A stretch of 64,000 nt of DNA, taken from Streptomyces sp. GQFP. GTDB lineage: Bacteria; Actinomycetota; Actinomycetes; Streptomycetales; Streptomycetaceae. The DNA is taken from contig NZ_CP089312.1 in assembly GCF_021545335.1 (NCBI RefSeq), forward strand, positions 6,882,001 through 6,946,000. Direction: 5' to 3'. The notes beneath the pieces are model-generated. The model searched no databases and was not told the origin of the DNA. It saw only the letters and a program-made list of their open reading frames with translations. A program made the translations under genes and the position numbers. Of the stretch, positions 26,159-34,860 are shown piece after piece. Each line of letters begins with the position of its first letter. The stretch's first letter is position 1.

Positions 26159-26989
26159 TTACAGGAAGCCGCCGGGTTGATCCTTGGCCCACCACAGGAA
26201 CGCGGCGGCGTGCTGCTGGTTGGCGAAGCCTTCGCCGGCCAGGGCACGCAGGACGTCGTTGCTCCAGAGGATCAGCCGCCCGAGCGTCCAGTTCACCGAC
26301 TCAGGTGCCGGCAGCTCCAGGCCGTAGACCATCCGCGCGATCTCGCGCTTGCCGCCCGCCTCCGTCGTGTACTTGAGGATCGTCAGGAACCGGTCGGGCT
26401 GCATCACGCAGAGAACCCTTGTGAGGAGGGCTTCTTTGAAGCCGGTCATGGCGAACGGCTTGGTGCCGTCCAGCAGTTGCTGCAGCCGGTCTTCGAGCGG
26501 CACGGCGTCAGGCCCGTACAGGAGGTACTCGATCGTCTTGCGGGTCGCTTCTCCGGCCGCGGTGTCGCCCATGGTGTTCCAGGCGGAGTTGAAGGTGGCC
26601 TGGTTGCCGGGGCGGGCTCCTACCTCGGAGTTGGCGAAGTCCTTGAGCACCCTCGGGTCGCATGTCCGCAACCCGTCGGGAGAGAAGACCTGCTGGTACT
26701 TCGCCCAGTAGGCCGCTACCCCGGGGTCGAAGTCCGGCCTGGTGGCGAGGTATTGCGTCTTGAGCCGGGCCGCGCGTTCCAGCACCTTGGGCTCGATGTC
26801 CTCGGGTTTCGGGAAACGGGCCTTGAGGTCGTCGAAGGAGTGGGACGCAATCCTCTTCGGAGCGACGGGCGCCCCGTGTTCCCATGCGTAGCCGCACCGA
26901 TGTTTGACGACGCGTCGTCCGTCATCGAGGGTGCGGACCACCTCGATGTCATCGTCTTCACTGCACAGCGGGCACATGGCCAGCCCCAT
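26159..26989 (-). CDS. Unknown protein with N-terminal zinc ribbon
   Basis: 276 residues from ATG 26989 (GGGGGAAAA upstream; an earlier in-frame start would add a non-conserved-looking stretch). It starts MGLAMCPLCSEDDD and later KHRCGYAWEHG, a Cx2C...C pattern that could bind zinc. The rest is helical, with motifs such as MQPDRFLTILKYTTEAGGKR and LILWSNDVLRALAGEGFANQ that recall uncharacterised proteins near restriction or McrB-like systems (weak impression only). Function not assigned. Lies between two insertion sequences. Confidence 0.7.
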   Translation of the reverse strand: MGLAMCPLCSEDDDIEVVRTLDDGRRVVKHRCGYAWEHGAPVAPKRIASHSFDDLKARFPKPEDIEPKVLERAARLKTQYLATRPDFDPGVAAYWAKYQQVFSPDGLRTCDPRVLKDFANSEVGARPGNQATFNSAWNTMGDTAAGEATRKTIEYLLYGPDAVPLEDRLQQLLDGTKPFAMTGFKEALLTRVLCVMQPDRFLTILKYTTEAGGKREIARMVYGLELPAPESVNWTLGRLILWSNDVLRALAGEGFANQQHAAAFLWWAKDQPGGFL

Positions 26990-27090
26990 GGTTTTCCCCC
27001 GTTTCAATGGTGGTTGCGTCCTACCGTGCGCCAGTGCCCTCGTCGCATCAGGGCCGCATTGTTGCATCCGGCCTGGGCGGGCGGGATGTC

Positions 27091-27258
27091 GTGTCAGTCA
27101 CCCGGATCACAGGGGGCACGTGCCGGTCGAGAGCGCGTACGTCCACCGTTTGCGCGGTCCCCGCCGCGCTGGAGCCGGTCAGCGTCTCGACGACGAAGGG
27201 CGGCACCATCGTCGGCGTCTACCAGCCGAACGGTGAGTCCAACTACGACAGCTACTAG
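27091..27258 (+). pseudogene. 3' remnant of an unknown gene
   Basis: The frame ends TSTVCAVPAALEPVSVSTTK and VYQPNGESNYDSY with a TAG that is part of the CTAG target repeat of the adjacent IS5 element. Codon usage looks coding, but only about 55 codons are open. The IS inserted exactly at its stop. Could be a very small gene from GTG 27091. Confidence 0.3.
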
Positions 27259-27312
27259 GTCCTGTCTCTTTGGCCGGTGAGTGACTGTGGTGAGGCTGGT
27301 TAGGCTGCTGCG

Positions 27313-27609
27313 ATGACGGACAGCGAGCTGATTGTTGACCTGCGCGGTCGGCTGATCGAGACACTCAACGACTTCTGGGACGCGGTGAGCGAGCCGTGTG
27401 GCCTGCCGAAGTGGTTCGGCCGGAACCTGGACGCGTGGTCGGACACGATCGAGACCCGGGGCATCTCTGAGGTGATCGACAGCCACGACCTTCTGACCGT
27501 GCACGTCGACCAGCGGGGTCTCTTCAATGGGGACCGGCGGGAGGCCAACGTCCTGGCCGGCATTTTTGACGGAGATCAGAACCGGCTCGTCGTCCACGCG
27601 CTGGCCTGA
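27313..27609 (+). CDS. Barstar-family protein (ribonuclease inhibitor fold), IS passenger
   Basis: 98 residues: TDSELIVDLRGRLIETLNDF, WDAVSEPCGLPKWFGRNLDAWSD, then a helical/strand end. This matches the barstar fold (the GxNLDAxxD loop that meets the nuclease active site). No barnase-like gene is nearby. It lies inside the inverted repeats of the IS5-type element, convergent with the transposase with 21 bp between stop codons. Confidence 0.85.
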   Translation: MTDSELIVDLRGRLIETLNDFWDAVSEPCGLPKWFGRNLDAWSDTIETRGISEVIDSHDLLTVHVDQRGLFNGDRREANVLAGIFDGDQNRLVVHALA

Positions 27610-27630
27610 CGAATCCTTCGGACGCCTTGC

Positions 27631-28089
27631 TCAGCGTCGGGTCCAGATGAAGATGGCAGCAAGGTGGAGTGCGGCCTGGTACGCGATGGCGAGCTTGTCC
27701 GTCCGCATTGCGAGGCCGCGCCACTGCTTGAGTCGGGCGATGCACCGCTCGACGGTATTGCGCTCCTTGTATGTCTCGGCGTCGAAGCCGGGCGGGCGGC
27801 CTCCGGCGCGGCCTCGCCGCAGACGGTGGCCGATCTGGTCGGCGGGCTGCGGGATGACCGCGCGGATGCCGCGTCGACGGAGGTGGCCACGAATCGCGCG
27901 GGAAGAGTAGGCGCGATCCGCAAGCACGACCGCAGGGCGGGTTCTTGGCCTGCCGAGTCCGCTCCGCGGGATCCGGATTCCGGCCATGACCGCCTCGAAG
28001 GCCGGGGCATCACCAGCCTGGCCCGCGGTGACGCGGAAGGACAGAGGTCGTGCCCGGCTGTCACTGGCCAGGTGGACCTTCGTGCTCAA
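27631..28089 (-). CDS. IS5-family transposase, C-terminal frame (DDE)
   Basis: 152 residues counted from an internal start, but in IS427-type elements this frame is reached by frameshifting from the upstream one. Contains LADRAYSSRAIRGHLRRRGI (second Asp) and YKERNTVERCIARLKQWRGL (catalytic Glu). The frames overlap around 28086-28140, where an AAAAGGGGG run is a likely slip site. Confidence 0.85.
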   Translation of the reverse strand: MSTKVHLASDSRARPLSFRVTAGQAGDAPAFEAVMAGIRIPRSGLGRPRTRPAVVLADRAYSSRAIRGHLRRRGIRAVIPQPADQIGHRLRRGRAGGRPPGFDAETYKERNTVERCIARLKQWRGLAMRTDKLAIAYQAALHLAAIFIWTRR

Positions 28090-28490
28090 GCCACCGCGGG
28101 ATCGTCCGAGTGCGTGATCCTCGGGCTCGGACCGGCCGGGCGCCCCCTTTTCCTGGCTCCGGCCGAATGCTGGTGAGCCCGGCAGACGGTGGAGTCCACC
28201 GAGACGGTCCAGCCCACCTCGTCATCGGCGTCCGCCGCTGCAAGGACCGCCGCGAGGACCCGTTCCCATGTGCCGTCCATTGCCCACCTGATCAGGCGTT
28301 TGTGGGCGGTCTGAAAGGGCCCGAGCTCTTCTGGCAAGTCACGCCAGGGTGAGCAGGTGCGGTACTTCCACGCGATGGCTTCCAGGGTCCGGCGGTGGTT
28401 GGCCCATCGTCGTCCACGGGCCGGATCGGCCGGCATCAGCGGCTCGATCCGGTCCCACATCGCATCGGTGATCACTAATCGGACTGACAT
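28086..28490 (-). CDS. IS5-family transposase, N-terminal frame
   Basis: 134 residues from ATG 28490: LVITDAMWDRIEPLMPADPA and WRDLPEELGPFQTAHKRLIR match DUF4096/IS5 N-termini; the first catalytic Asp is in VSVDSTVCRAHQH. The stop is followed in the other frame by LGRSRGGLSTKVHLA, the usual continuation, so expression of full transposase requires a frameshift. Confidence 0.88.
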   Translation of the reverse strand: MSVRLVITDAMWDRIEPLMPADPARGRRWANHRRTLEAIAWKYRTCSPWRDLPEELGPFQTAHKRLIRWAMDGTWERVLAAVLAAADADDEVGWTVSVDSTVCRAHQHSAGARKRGRPAGPSPRITHSDDPAVA

Positions 28491-28540
28491 ATCCGATCAA
28501 CTGATCAACCCATCAAAGAGACACGCTCTAGCCTCGATTC

Positions 28541-28748
28541 TTGTATGACGGTCTGTACGACCTTCGGCACTCGGCCCTGTTCCGCCTGGCTGTGCGCTGG
28601 GCGACCCGGCTCAGGTCGCCCAGCGGGCCGGTAACGGCGTCGAGGTCCTTGCTGTCTCGGTACGCGAAGTGCCTGTACGTACGGCAGCCCATCAACAACC
28701 AGCGCATCGAAGGGCTCCGGAGCGCCTACGACCAGCCACCCGAGTCGG
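28541..28748 (+). pseudogene. Decayed 3' end of a tyrosine recombinase/integrase
   Basis: Pieces in successive frames read YDLRHSALFRL, then LGDPAQVAQRAGNGVEV, then LLSRYAKCLYVRQPINNQRI: the C-terminal catalytic part of actinomycete phage/AICE integrases, including the conserved RH and the nucleophilic Tyr. At least two frameshifts separate them. Lies directly outside the right end of the IS5-type element. Confidence 0.65.
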
Positions 28749-28819
28749 ACGAGGATCGCCGGGACGAGTGGGGACCACTGCGATCGGCCGTATGTCTATA
28801 TCTCTGCGCTGGTCTGCGG

Positions 28820-29353
28820 TCAGGGCTGTGGGGTGCTGCCCATCTCCGCGGAGAAGCCCACGGGGTCGCTGTCGAACCCGCGGACCGTCTCGTGGAACTC
28901 CCACACTCCGGAGGCATGCCGGGTGAACTCCGCAACCGTTGCCGCGGTGGATTCGGAGACCTGCGCGAAGTCGTCCTTCAGCAGCTCCGTGTACCCCTCG
29001 ACAACCAGCACTCCGGCGTCCGATATGTCACCGAAGGTCTTGGGGCCGCTGTTCTGGTGGATCGCCACGCCCACGACCACCCGCGCGAAGGAGGGAGCGA
29101 GGCGATCGAGCTCCAGGGTCATCACTTCGACGTAGCCGAAGCCCTGACCGGTCTGGCTGTGCCGGCCCATGTTGATGGTGCCGTCCGGTGAGCGGCTGTC
29201 GGAGTGGACGACGTATACCGGCCGCCCGTGGGGCGCTTCCGACGAGTAGGTCGTGGCGATGATGTCGAGATGGTGAGGTGGCTGGTTCCAGGGACTCGGG
29301 TCCCACTTGAGCCGTACCTCGGCCTTCCTCACGCCCTGGCTGTCGCTGCTCAC
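28820..29353 (-). CDS. TerD-family stress protein
   Basis: 177 residues from GTG 29353. Begins VRKAEVRLKWDPSPWNQPPH and contains LDIIATTY, SDSRSPDGTINMGRHSQTGQ and VVVGVAIHQ, the TerD/TerZ fold with Ca2+-binding acidic loops. TerD paralogues in Streptomyces act in calcium-linked stress and development; here it stands alone, without other ter genes. Confidence 0.85.
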   Translation of the reverse strand: MSSDSQGVRKAEVRLKWDPSPWNQPPHHLDIIATTYSSEAPHGRPVYVVHSDSRSPDGTINMGRHSQTGQGFGYVEVMTLELDRLAPSFARVVVGVAIHQNSGPKTFGDISDAGVLVVEGYTELLKDDFAQVSESTAATVAEFTRHASGVWEFHETVRGFDSDPVGFSAEMGSTPQP

Positions 29354-30098
29354 CGGATTGCTGCCTCTCCCATGTCAGGCCATCACGGGATGGTCCCCGC
29401 ATGGTCAAGTATGGCTCTCGGCCAACCTGTTGAAGCCCTGTGCGGCACGTTCCTTCGACATGCCGCCGGGGCAATGGTCGGCAGGCCAGGCAGCCTGGTG
29501 ATGACGTTGTCGCGGGTACTGTCGGCTCAAGCTGCGGGGCAATTTCAGGTAGCCGACGCAGGATCGTCTGCCGATCGGCTACTCCTGTCCACATGCTGTG
29601 GACAGGAGTAGCTCCGACTGACCGTCGAGCTGCGGGGACAGAAGCGGCTGTCGGCGTAGGACCGCCGTCGGGCCCCGACGGCCGGGGTGGGGGCCGGTGT
29701 CGTAGCGTTTTTTGGCACGCCAGTCCACCAGCCGGGCGCCGATGGCCAGGATGCCCGCGTCGGCCGCGCGAATCCCGGCGACGGCGTGGCCCGGCCCTGG
29801 TGCCAGTGGCCCTCTCCGCGGCGATACGTCCCGTGGTCACCGTCCCCGCTCCCGTCCTGGACGGCAGCGCCTGTTTGCAGGCCCGCCTGGCCGTCGACGT
29901 ACGGCGACCGCGCAGTGTCCTGACGTCCCCGGCGCCCGCTGGTCCGGCACCGTCGGGCGCGGCCTGCAGCTGTCTGTATCTGCCCTCGCCGGTCAAGGTG
30001 AACCTTTCAACGATCAGGACCCACGGCACCCGTGTCTGTTCTGCCCGAGTTATGGCAGGTAGCTTGGTGGAGAAGGCCCCTGTAAGGAGGGCGCTCCG
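29354..30098. other. About 745 bp without a convincing gene
   Basis: No frame on either strand has a good start and family signature. A minus-strand stretch (AGILAIGARLVDWRAKKRYD.. to a TAG near 29609) looks coding in composition but has no clear upstream start, so it may be a decayed gene. The stretch also holds a perfect hairpin at 29579-29611 and a second inverted repeat at 29664-29682. Confidence 0.5.
29579..29611. repeat. Perfect 15-bp inverted repeat with 3-nt loop
   Basis: CTACTCCTGTCCACA, TGC, then the exact complement TGTGGACAGGAGTAG; a flanking G/C pair extends it to 16 bp. It overlaps the end of a coding-looking minus-strand stretch. Could be a bidirectional terminator or an element end. 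Confidence 0.6.
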
Positions 30099-30536
30099 AT
30101 GCCGTGGTTCGTGTGGCTGTTCGCCGCCGGGGTGCTGGGTGCCGCGGAATTCTTCACTCTGACGCTGGCCTTCGGGTTGCTGGCGGGCGCGGCGTTGGTC
30201 GCCGCCGTCGTCGCAGGTGTGGGCATCGGCGTTCTCGGCCAGCTCGTCGCGTTCGGGACAGCGGCGGCAGCGGGTCTCGTCATCGTCCGTCCTGTCGCGC
30301 TGCGGCACATGGCCCAGCAACCCCTCACGCGCGAGGGCAGTGATGCGCTGATCGGTAAGCGGGCCGAGGTCATGCAGGAGGTGACCGCCACCCGCGGCCT
30401 GATCAAACTTTCCGGCGAGGAGTGGTCCGCCCGCGCCCTCGACGAGAGCCTGGTGATACCCGTCGGAGCGCTGGTGGATGTCATGGGAATCGAAGGCGCC
30501 ACAGCCATCGTCTACCCCCGCGAGCTCCTTCCGTGA
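30099..30536 (+). CDS. NfeD-family membrane protein (short type)
   Basis: 145 residues: three TM helices (WLFAAGVLGAAEFF.., LAGAALVAAVVAGVGIG, AFGTAAAAGLVIV) followed by an OB-fold (LIGKRAEVMQEVTATRGLIK, GEEWSARALDESLVIPVGAL). NfeD proteins pair with SPFH/stomatin proteins, and the SPFH gene follows after 31 nt. Ribosome site GTAAGGAGG upstream. The pair is thought to organise membrane microdomains. Confidence 0.9.
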   Translation: MPWFVWLFAAGVLGAAEFFTLTLAFGLLAGAALVAAVVAGVGIGVLGQLVAFGTAAAAGLVIVRPVALRHMAQQPLTREGSDALIGKRAEVMQEVTATRGLIKLSGEEWSARALDESLVIPVGALVDVMGIEGATAIVYPRELLP

Positions 30537-30567
30537 ACGGCTGAGCACACAGCAACGGAGGCACACT

Positions 30568-31677
30568 GTGGATCCCGTTGTCATCGTCACTCTTGTGGCG
30601 GCCATCGTCGTCGTCTTCCTCGTGGCCTCCACTGTGCGGATCGTCCCGCAGGCGCGCCGCTACAACATCGAGCGGTTCGGCCGATATCGCCGGACGCTGC
30701 AACCCGGCCTGAACTTCGTCGCGCCGGTGGCGGACAGGATCAACACCAAACTCGACGTGCGCGAGCAGGTCTACTCCTCCGATCCCAGGCCGGTGATCAC
30801 CGAGGACAACCTCGTGGTGAACATCGACACCGTGCTCTACTACCAGATCACGGACCCCAGGGCGGCGGCCTACGAGGTCGCTGACTATCTGCAGGCGATC
30901 GATCAGCTCACCGTGACCACGCTGCGCAACGTCATCGGCAGCATGGACCTGGAGGAGACGCTCACCTCGCGTGAGGAGATCAACTCCCGGCTCCGTGCCG
31001 TTCTCGACGACGCGACCGGCAAGTGGGGCATCCGGGTCAACCGTGTGGAGATCAAGGCCATCGATCCACCGCACACCATCAAGGAGGCGATGGAGAAGCA
31101 GATGCGGGCCGAGCGTGACAAGCGCGCGGCCATCCTGCACGCCGAAGGGGAGCGGCAGGCCAAGATCCTGACCGCGGAAGGCACGAAGCAGAAGGACATC
31201 CTGGAGGCCCAGGGCACGCAACAAGCCATGATTCTTCGGGCGGACGGTGAGGCCAAGGCGGTGGAGCTCGTCTTCCAGGCCGTCCATCGCAACAATGCCG
31301 ACCCCAAGGTCCTGGCCTACAAGTACCTGGAGACGCTCCCGCACCTGGCGAGCAGCGACAACAACACCTTCTGGGTGATCCCGGGAGAGCTGACCGAAGC
31401 GGTGCGGACCGTCACCCGCGCGTTCGGTGACCAGCCGATGACGGGTCCGCACACACCCGCGCAGCCCGAGGGAGCAGCCGCCGCCGACGCTGACGACACG
31501 TCGTACGAAAGCCGGGTTCCAGAGCTCGATGCGGGCTCAGCGGTCTCGCTCGACGCCGCAGCGGCTGCGGACGAGGCCGGGAAGCAGGCCGCCGCCGCGG
31601 TGAGCGATGCCAAGGCGGAGGCAGCAGCCGCGATGTCGCCCCAGGTGCCGCGTCGGGGGCAGACGTCCGGCGACTGA
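30568..31677 (+). CDS. SPFH/stomatin-like (QmcA-type) membrane protein
   Basis: 369 residues from GTG 30568 (GGAGG upstream; preferred over longer in-frame starts). One N-terminal TM helix, then an SPFH/band-7 domain (RRYNIERFGRYRRTLQPGLN, EDNLVVNIDTVLYYQITDP), a coiled-coil with repeated AEGERQAKIL/AEGTKQKDIL units, and an Ala-rich acidic C-terminal tail of about 80 residues not typical of stomatins. Cotranscribed with the NfeD gene. Confidence 0.9.
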   Translation: MDPVVIVTLVAAIVVVFLVASTVRIVPQARRYNIERFGRYRRTLQPGLNFVAPVADRINTKLDVREQVYSSDPRPVITEDNLVVNIDTVLYYQITDPRAAAYEVADYLQAIDQLTVTTLRNVIGSMDLEETLTSREEINSRLRAVLDDATGKWGIRVNRVEIKAIDPPHTIKEAMEKQMRAERDKRAAILHAEGERQAKILTAEGTKQKDILEAQGTQQAMILRADGEAKAVELVFQAVHRNNADPKVLAYKYLETLPHLASSDNNTFWVIPGELTEAVRTVTRAFGDQPMTGPHTPAQPEGAAAADADDTSYESRVPELDAGSAVSLDAAAAADEAGKQAAAAVSDAKAEAAAAMSPQVPRRGQTSGD

Positions 31678-31901
31678 GCCCACCCTCGGGCTGTCGCCAG
31701 GACCGCCGTGACAGCCATCGGCGCCCGCCTGCTGGTGCCGGTGAACCGCAGCGTCAGCGGTCACGGCGTTCGCGGCGCCGCCGTGGAATCAGCGCACGTT
31801 CGGCACTCTTCGCCCCGCCCCGGCCCGCGCCATGTGTTGTGGGGAAGGGCGGGTATGGGAACCGCCGTGCACGGCTTGGGGCGGACGGGGACAATGTGGG
31901 T

Positions 31902-33026
31902 ATGGGGCGCCGACTCAGTGACGTGAGCGCATCCGCCCGGCTGGCCGGACCGGACGAGGGCATCGGCCGGGACGAACTGGCGCTCGCCACCCGCAACCAC
32001 GGTCTGCCGCTGGAGGCCCTGCGCTACGACGTCACCCCGCCCGGGCTGCACTACGTCCTCACGCACTACGACATCCCCTACGTCACCGGCGACGAGTCCT
32101 GGGAGCTGACCATCGGCGGCCGCGTCCGCCGTCCGATGAGCTTCACACCGGCGGACCTGCGCGCGTACCCCGCCGTCACCCTCCGTGTCACCCTGGAGTG
32201 CGCGGGCAACGGGCGGGCTCTGCTGACTCCCCGGCCGGTCAGCCAGCCGTGGCTGGTCGAGGCCGTCGGCACCGCGGAGTGGACGGGCGTACCGCTGCGG
32301 CTGCTGCTCGCCGATACCGGAGTCGAGGACGGTGCCGTCGACGTCGTCTTCACCGGCGCCGATCACGGTGTGGAGCGCGGCGTCGAACAGGACTACCAGC
32401 GCGCCCTCCCCGTCGACGTGGCCGTTGGCGAGGAGTCCGACGTGCTGGTCGCCTACGGGATGAACGGTGCCCCGCTGCCCCCGCAGCACGGCCGCCCGTT
32501 GCGTCTGGTGGTGCCCGGCTGGTACGGCATGGCGCATGTGAAGTGGCTGCGCGACATCACCGTCACCGACAGGCCGTTCACGGGGTTCCAGCAGTCCGTG
32601 GCCTACCGGCTCAGACGGCGTCCGGAGGAGGAGGGCGAGCCGGTCACCCGGATCGCGCCGCGCGCCCTGGTGGTCCCGCCCGGCTTCCCGGACTTCATGT
32701 CCCGGGCACGGATCGTACGGCCCGGCACGGTGACGCTGGAGGGACGCGCCTGGTCCGGGCGGGTGCCGGTGAAGCGCGTGGAGGTCAGCACCGACGGCGG
32801 ACTCGGCTGGGGCGAGGCCGAGGTCGAGCCGGCGGGCACGCATCGCTGGGCCTGGCGCCGGTGGCGTCTTGCGTGGACGGCCACCCCCGGCGACCACGTC
32901 CTGACGGCGCGGGCCACCGACGCCGAGGGGCACACCCAGCCACTGGACCAGCCCTGGAACCGGGGTGGTTTCGCCAACAACCTCGTCCAGCGCGTTCCCG
33001 TCGTGTGCCTGGAGCCCGACGACTGA
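31902..33026 (+). CDS. Sulfite oxidase-type molybdopterin-dependent oxidoreductase (soluble)
   Basis: 374 residues from ATG 31902 (GTG 31896 and an upstream ATG at 31839 are alternatives). Oxidored_molyb domain with the Mo-ligating Cys in VTLECAGNGR, then GVPLRLLLADTG, WYGMAHVKWL, and a C-terminal Mo-co dimerisation domain (VEVSTDGGLGWGEAEVE, WNRGGFANNLVQRV). No signal peptide and no heme domain are seen, so it would be cytoplasmic. A second, membrane-linked enzyme of the same fold lies at 34861. Confidence 0.9.
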   Translation: MGRRLSDVSASARLAGPDEGIGRDELALATRNHGLPLEALRYDVTPPGLHYVLTHYDIPYVTGDESWELTIGGRVRRPMSFTPADLRAYPAVTLRVTLECAGNGRALLTPRPVSQPWLVEAVGTAEWTGVPLRLLLADTGVEDGAVDVVFTGADHGVERGVEQDYQRALPVDVAVGEESDVLVAYGMNGAPLPPQHGRPLRLVVPGWYGMAHVKWLRDITVTDRPFTGFQQSVAYRLRRRPEEEGEPVTRIAPRALVVPPGFPDFMSRARIVRPGTVTLEGRAWSGRVPVKRVEVSTDGGLGWGEAEVEPAGTHRWAWRRWRLAWTATPGDHVLTARATDAEGHTQPLDQPWNRGGFANNLVQRVPVVCLEPDD

Positions 33027-33057
33027 ACGGGTGGAGCAGCGGGCTCGGCCACCCCGT

Positions 33058-33195
33058 CAGAGCGGCAGGTCCACCACGTCCCACGCCCGTCGTTGACCGG
33101 CCTCGGCGACGGCCTCGCCCCGCTCACGCACCAGCGTGGCGAACTCCTCCCCCAACCGGCCCGGGCGCTCCCCGCCGTTGGGGTGGGCCAACGCC
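33058..33195 (-). pseudogene. Short 3' coding remnant of unknown identity
   Basis: A minus-strand frame with coding-like composition reads LAHPNGGERPGRLGEEFATL then VRERGEAVAEAGQRRAWDVV and a stop; a TAG closes it upstream. It would be 45 codons from a TTG. Probably the stump of a lost gene. Confidence 0.3.
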
Positions 33196-33294
33196 TACGC
33201 TTTCGAGTAGATCCGGGACGCCCGGCAGCGGACCGCGTCCTGGAGCGGGTGGCAGGATCTACGGGTTGGGGTTGCCGGGACCTGCCACCTCCCG

Positions 33295-34746
33295 TCACCA
33301 GCCGGTCATCAGCAGGTGATTGAGAAGCAGAGCGAGCGCGGCCTGCGCCGCGAGCCAGGCCCGGGGTCGGGTCAGGAACGCGCATGCGGCCAACAGCCAC
33401 AGGGCGAACGGCAGCCAGATGCGCTCGGTCTCCGCCTTGCTCATCCCCGACAGGTCGGCGATGAGCAGAGCAGCGAACGCGGCGGCGACGAGCAGGGCGA
33501 GGCGGACGTCGGGTGAGGTGCCGGACCAGCCCGCCCGGGGCACGACACGCCGACGGAGAGCAGCGACGAAACGTACGGGAGCGCCGTGGCGGTCGTCTGT
33601 CCGCACCCCCGTCTCTGGAGCGTTGAAGGGAGAACGTCCCGTGAGGCGCGCCGGCGGCCCCAGGAGTGTGGCGCCGGCTCGCCGCAGACCCGCCACTGTC
33701 GCCGGGCCGACGAGCAGGACCGTGCAGGCGAGGTTGGCCCACACCCAGTAGCCGTAGGGCCGGATGCCGCCGGCCCCCTGGTAGTAGCGCTCGACGAGGA
33801 GGTGGTACGCCTCCCACCAGTTGAAGCCGGCGAGGGTGAACGCGAGCGGGACGACGGTGACTCCGGCGAGGGCGTAGAGCAGGGGACGGGTTCGGCGTGG
33901 GCCGCCGAGCAGCAGGGCGGCGCCAGCGATCACGGCGAAAAGGGTGAGGCCGTAGGAGAGGTAGCAGGTGAGGCCGAAGAGGAGGCCGGAGGCGAAGCCG
34001 GTGAGGGGAAGCCGGTGTCCGGTGACCGCGAGGGCGAGGAAGGCGATGGTCCAGGCGGCGACCGCCGCGAAGTACCCGTCCGCGGACGTCCCCATCCACA
34101 CCGCGGCCGGCGCCATCACCAGGAACGGTGCCGCCCGGCGTGCGAGGGCCTCGTCCGCGAGCGCCCGCACGGCGACCAGTACCGCCACGCATGCCGACGC
34201 GCCGACGGTGATGCACCAGACTCCGGCCCAGCCCCCGCCGCCGAGTCCGACCCTGTCGAGCAGGACGAACGTGAGCGTCGCCCCCGGAGGATGCCCCGCC
34301 ACATGCGGGGGCCAGTGGTCGGGAGAGTGGAACAGGATGTGATGGGTGAAGTCCCGCAGTGTCGCGGGGATGTCCTGGAAGCGGTCGATGACCTGCAGGT
34401 ACTCGTACCTGGTCGTGAGCCGGACCGCGATCCCGCGCTGCCAGCCGTCGATCAGCGCCAGTGACCACGTCCACGCCATCGCCGTGCCCCAGACGGCGCC
34501 GAGCAGCGCGCGCCACGGCAGTCGGGCGGCCACGCGGGGGCCGTATGCTACGACGGCGACCGCGACGACGAGCGCGGCAGGTGTGCCGGGGCCGATGTGG
34601 GGGCCCCAGTGGGCGTACAGGGGAGGCCAGCCCACGTGCAGGTTGCCGTAGGTGAATTGGAGGTGCCGGCCGACCAGGACGGCCGACACGACGAGGAGGA
34701 CGGCGGCCAGGACAGCCGCCAGGTCGCGGAACGGGGTGCGGATCAC
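33295..34746 (-). CDS. Polytopic membrane protein, GT-C-like
   Basis: 483 residues from GTG 34746. Ten or more hydrophobic helices, a periplasmic loop after TM3 with HILFHSPDHWPPHVAGHPPG (acidic/His-rich first loop as in GT-C glycosyltransferases using lipid-linked sugars), and WWEAYHLLVERYYQGAGGIR. No family named with certainty. It sits between two molybdoenzymes and just before a glycosyltransferase/methyltransferase operon, so a role in building an envelope glycan is plausible (inference). Confidence 0.75.
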   Translation of the reverse strand: MIRTPFRDLAAVLAAVLLVVSAVLVGRHLQFTYGNLHVGWPPLYAHWGPHIGPGTPAALVVAVAVVAYGPRVAARLPWRALLGAVWGTAMAWTWSLALIDGWQRGIAVRLTTRYEYLQVIDRFQDIPATLRDFTHHILFHSPDHWPPHVAGHPPGATLTFVLLDRVGLGGGGWAGVWCITVGASACVAVLVAVRALADEALARRAAPFLVMAPAAVWMGTSADGYFAAVAAWTIAFLALAVTGHRLPLTGFASGLLFGLTCYLSYGLTLFAVIAGAALLLGGPRRTRPLLYALAGVTVVPLAFTLAGFNWWEAYHLLVERYYQGAGGIRPYGYWVWANLACTVLLVGPATVAGLRRAGATLLGPPARLTGRSPFNAPETGVRTDDRHGAPVRFVAALRRRVVPRAGWSGTSPDVRLALLVAAAFAALLIADLSGMSKAETERIWLPFALWLLAACAFLTRPRAWLAAQAALALLLNHLLMTGW

Positions 34747-34798
34747 ACACGGAACGCTAGGGCGGAAGGCGGCGCACAGGGTCGCCCGCGCTGCTGAC

Positions 34799-34814
34799 GT
34801 CAGAGTTTCGTCAT
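34799..34814 (+). promoter_or_regulatory. Shared 16-bp motif upstream of membrane molybdoenzyme
   Basis: GTCAGAGTTTCGTCAT, 46 bp before ATG 34861, in the divergent promoter region shared with the membrane protein at 34746. The GTCA halves are 11 bp apart. Matches the motif upstream of both DM13 genes and at 58533. Confidence 0.5.
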
Positions 34815-34860
34815 GGGTCGCACACCCCTGTACAGGCATGTTCCTGCCTAACGTCGGAAC

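Larger units (their letters stand above)
27259..28527 (-). mobile_element. IS5-family (IS427-type) element carrying a barstar gene, 1,269 bp
   Basis: A CTAG target duplication flanks the element (27255-27258 and 28528-28531). The ends are imperfect inverted repeats sharing TGTCTCTTTG at offset 5 plus further matches. Inside are a two-frame minus-strand transposase and, convergent to it, a complete barstar-like gene. The left repeat lies outside the barstar gene, so that gene seems to be a passenger rather than host DNA. Confidence 0.7.
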
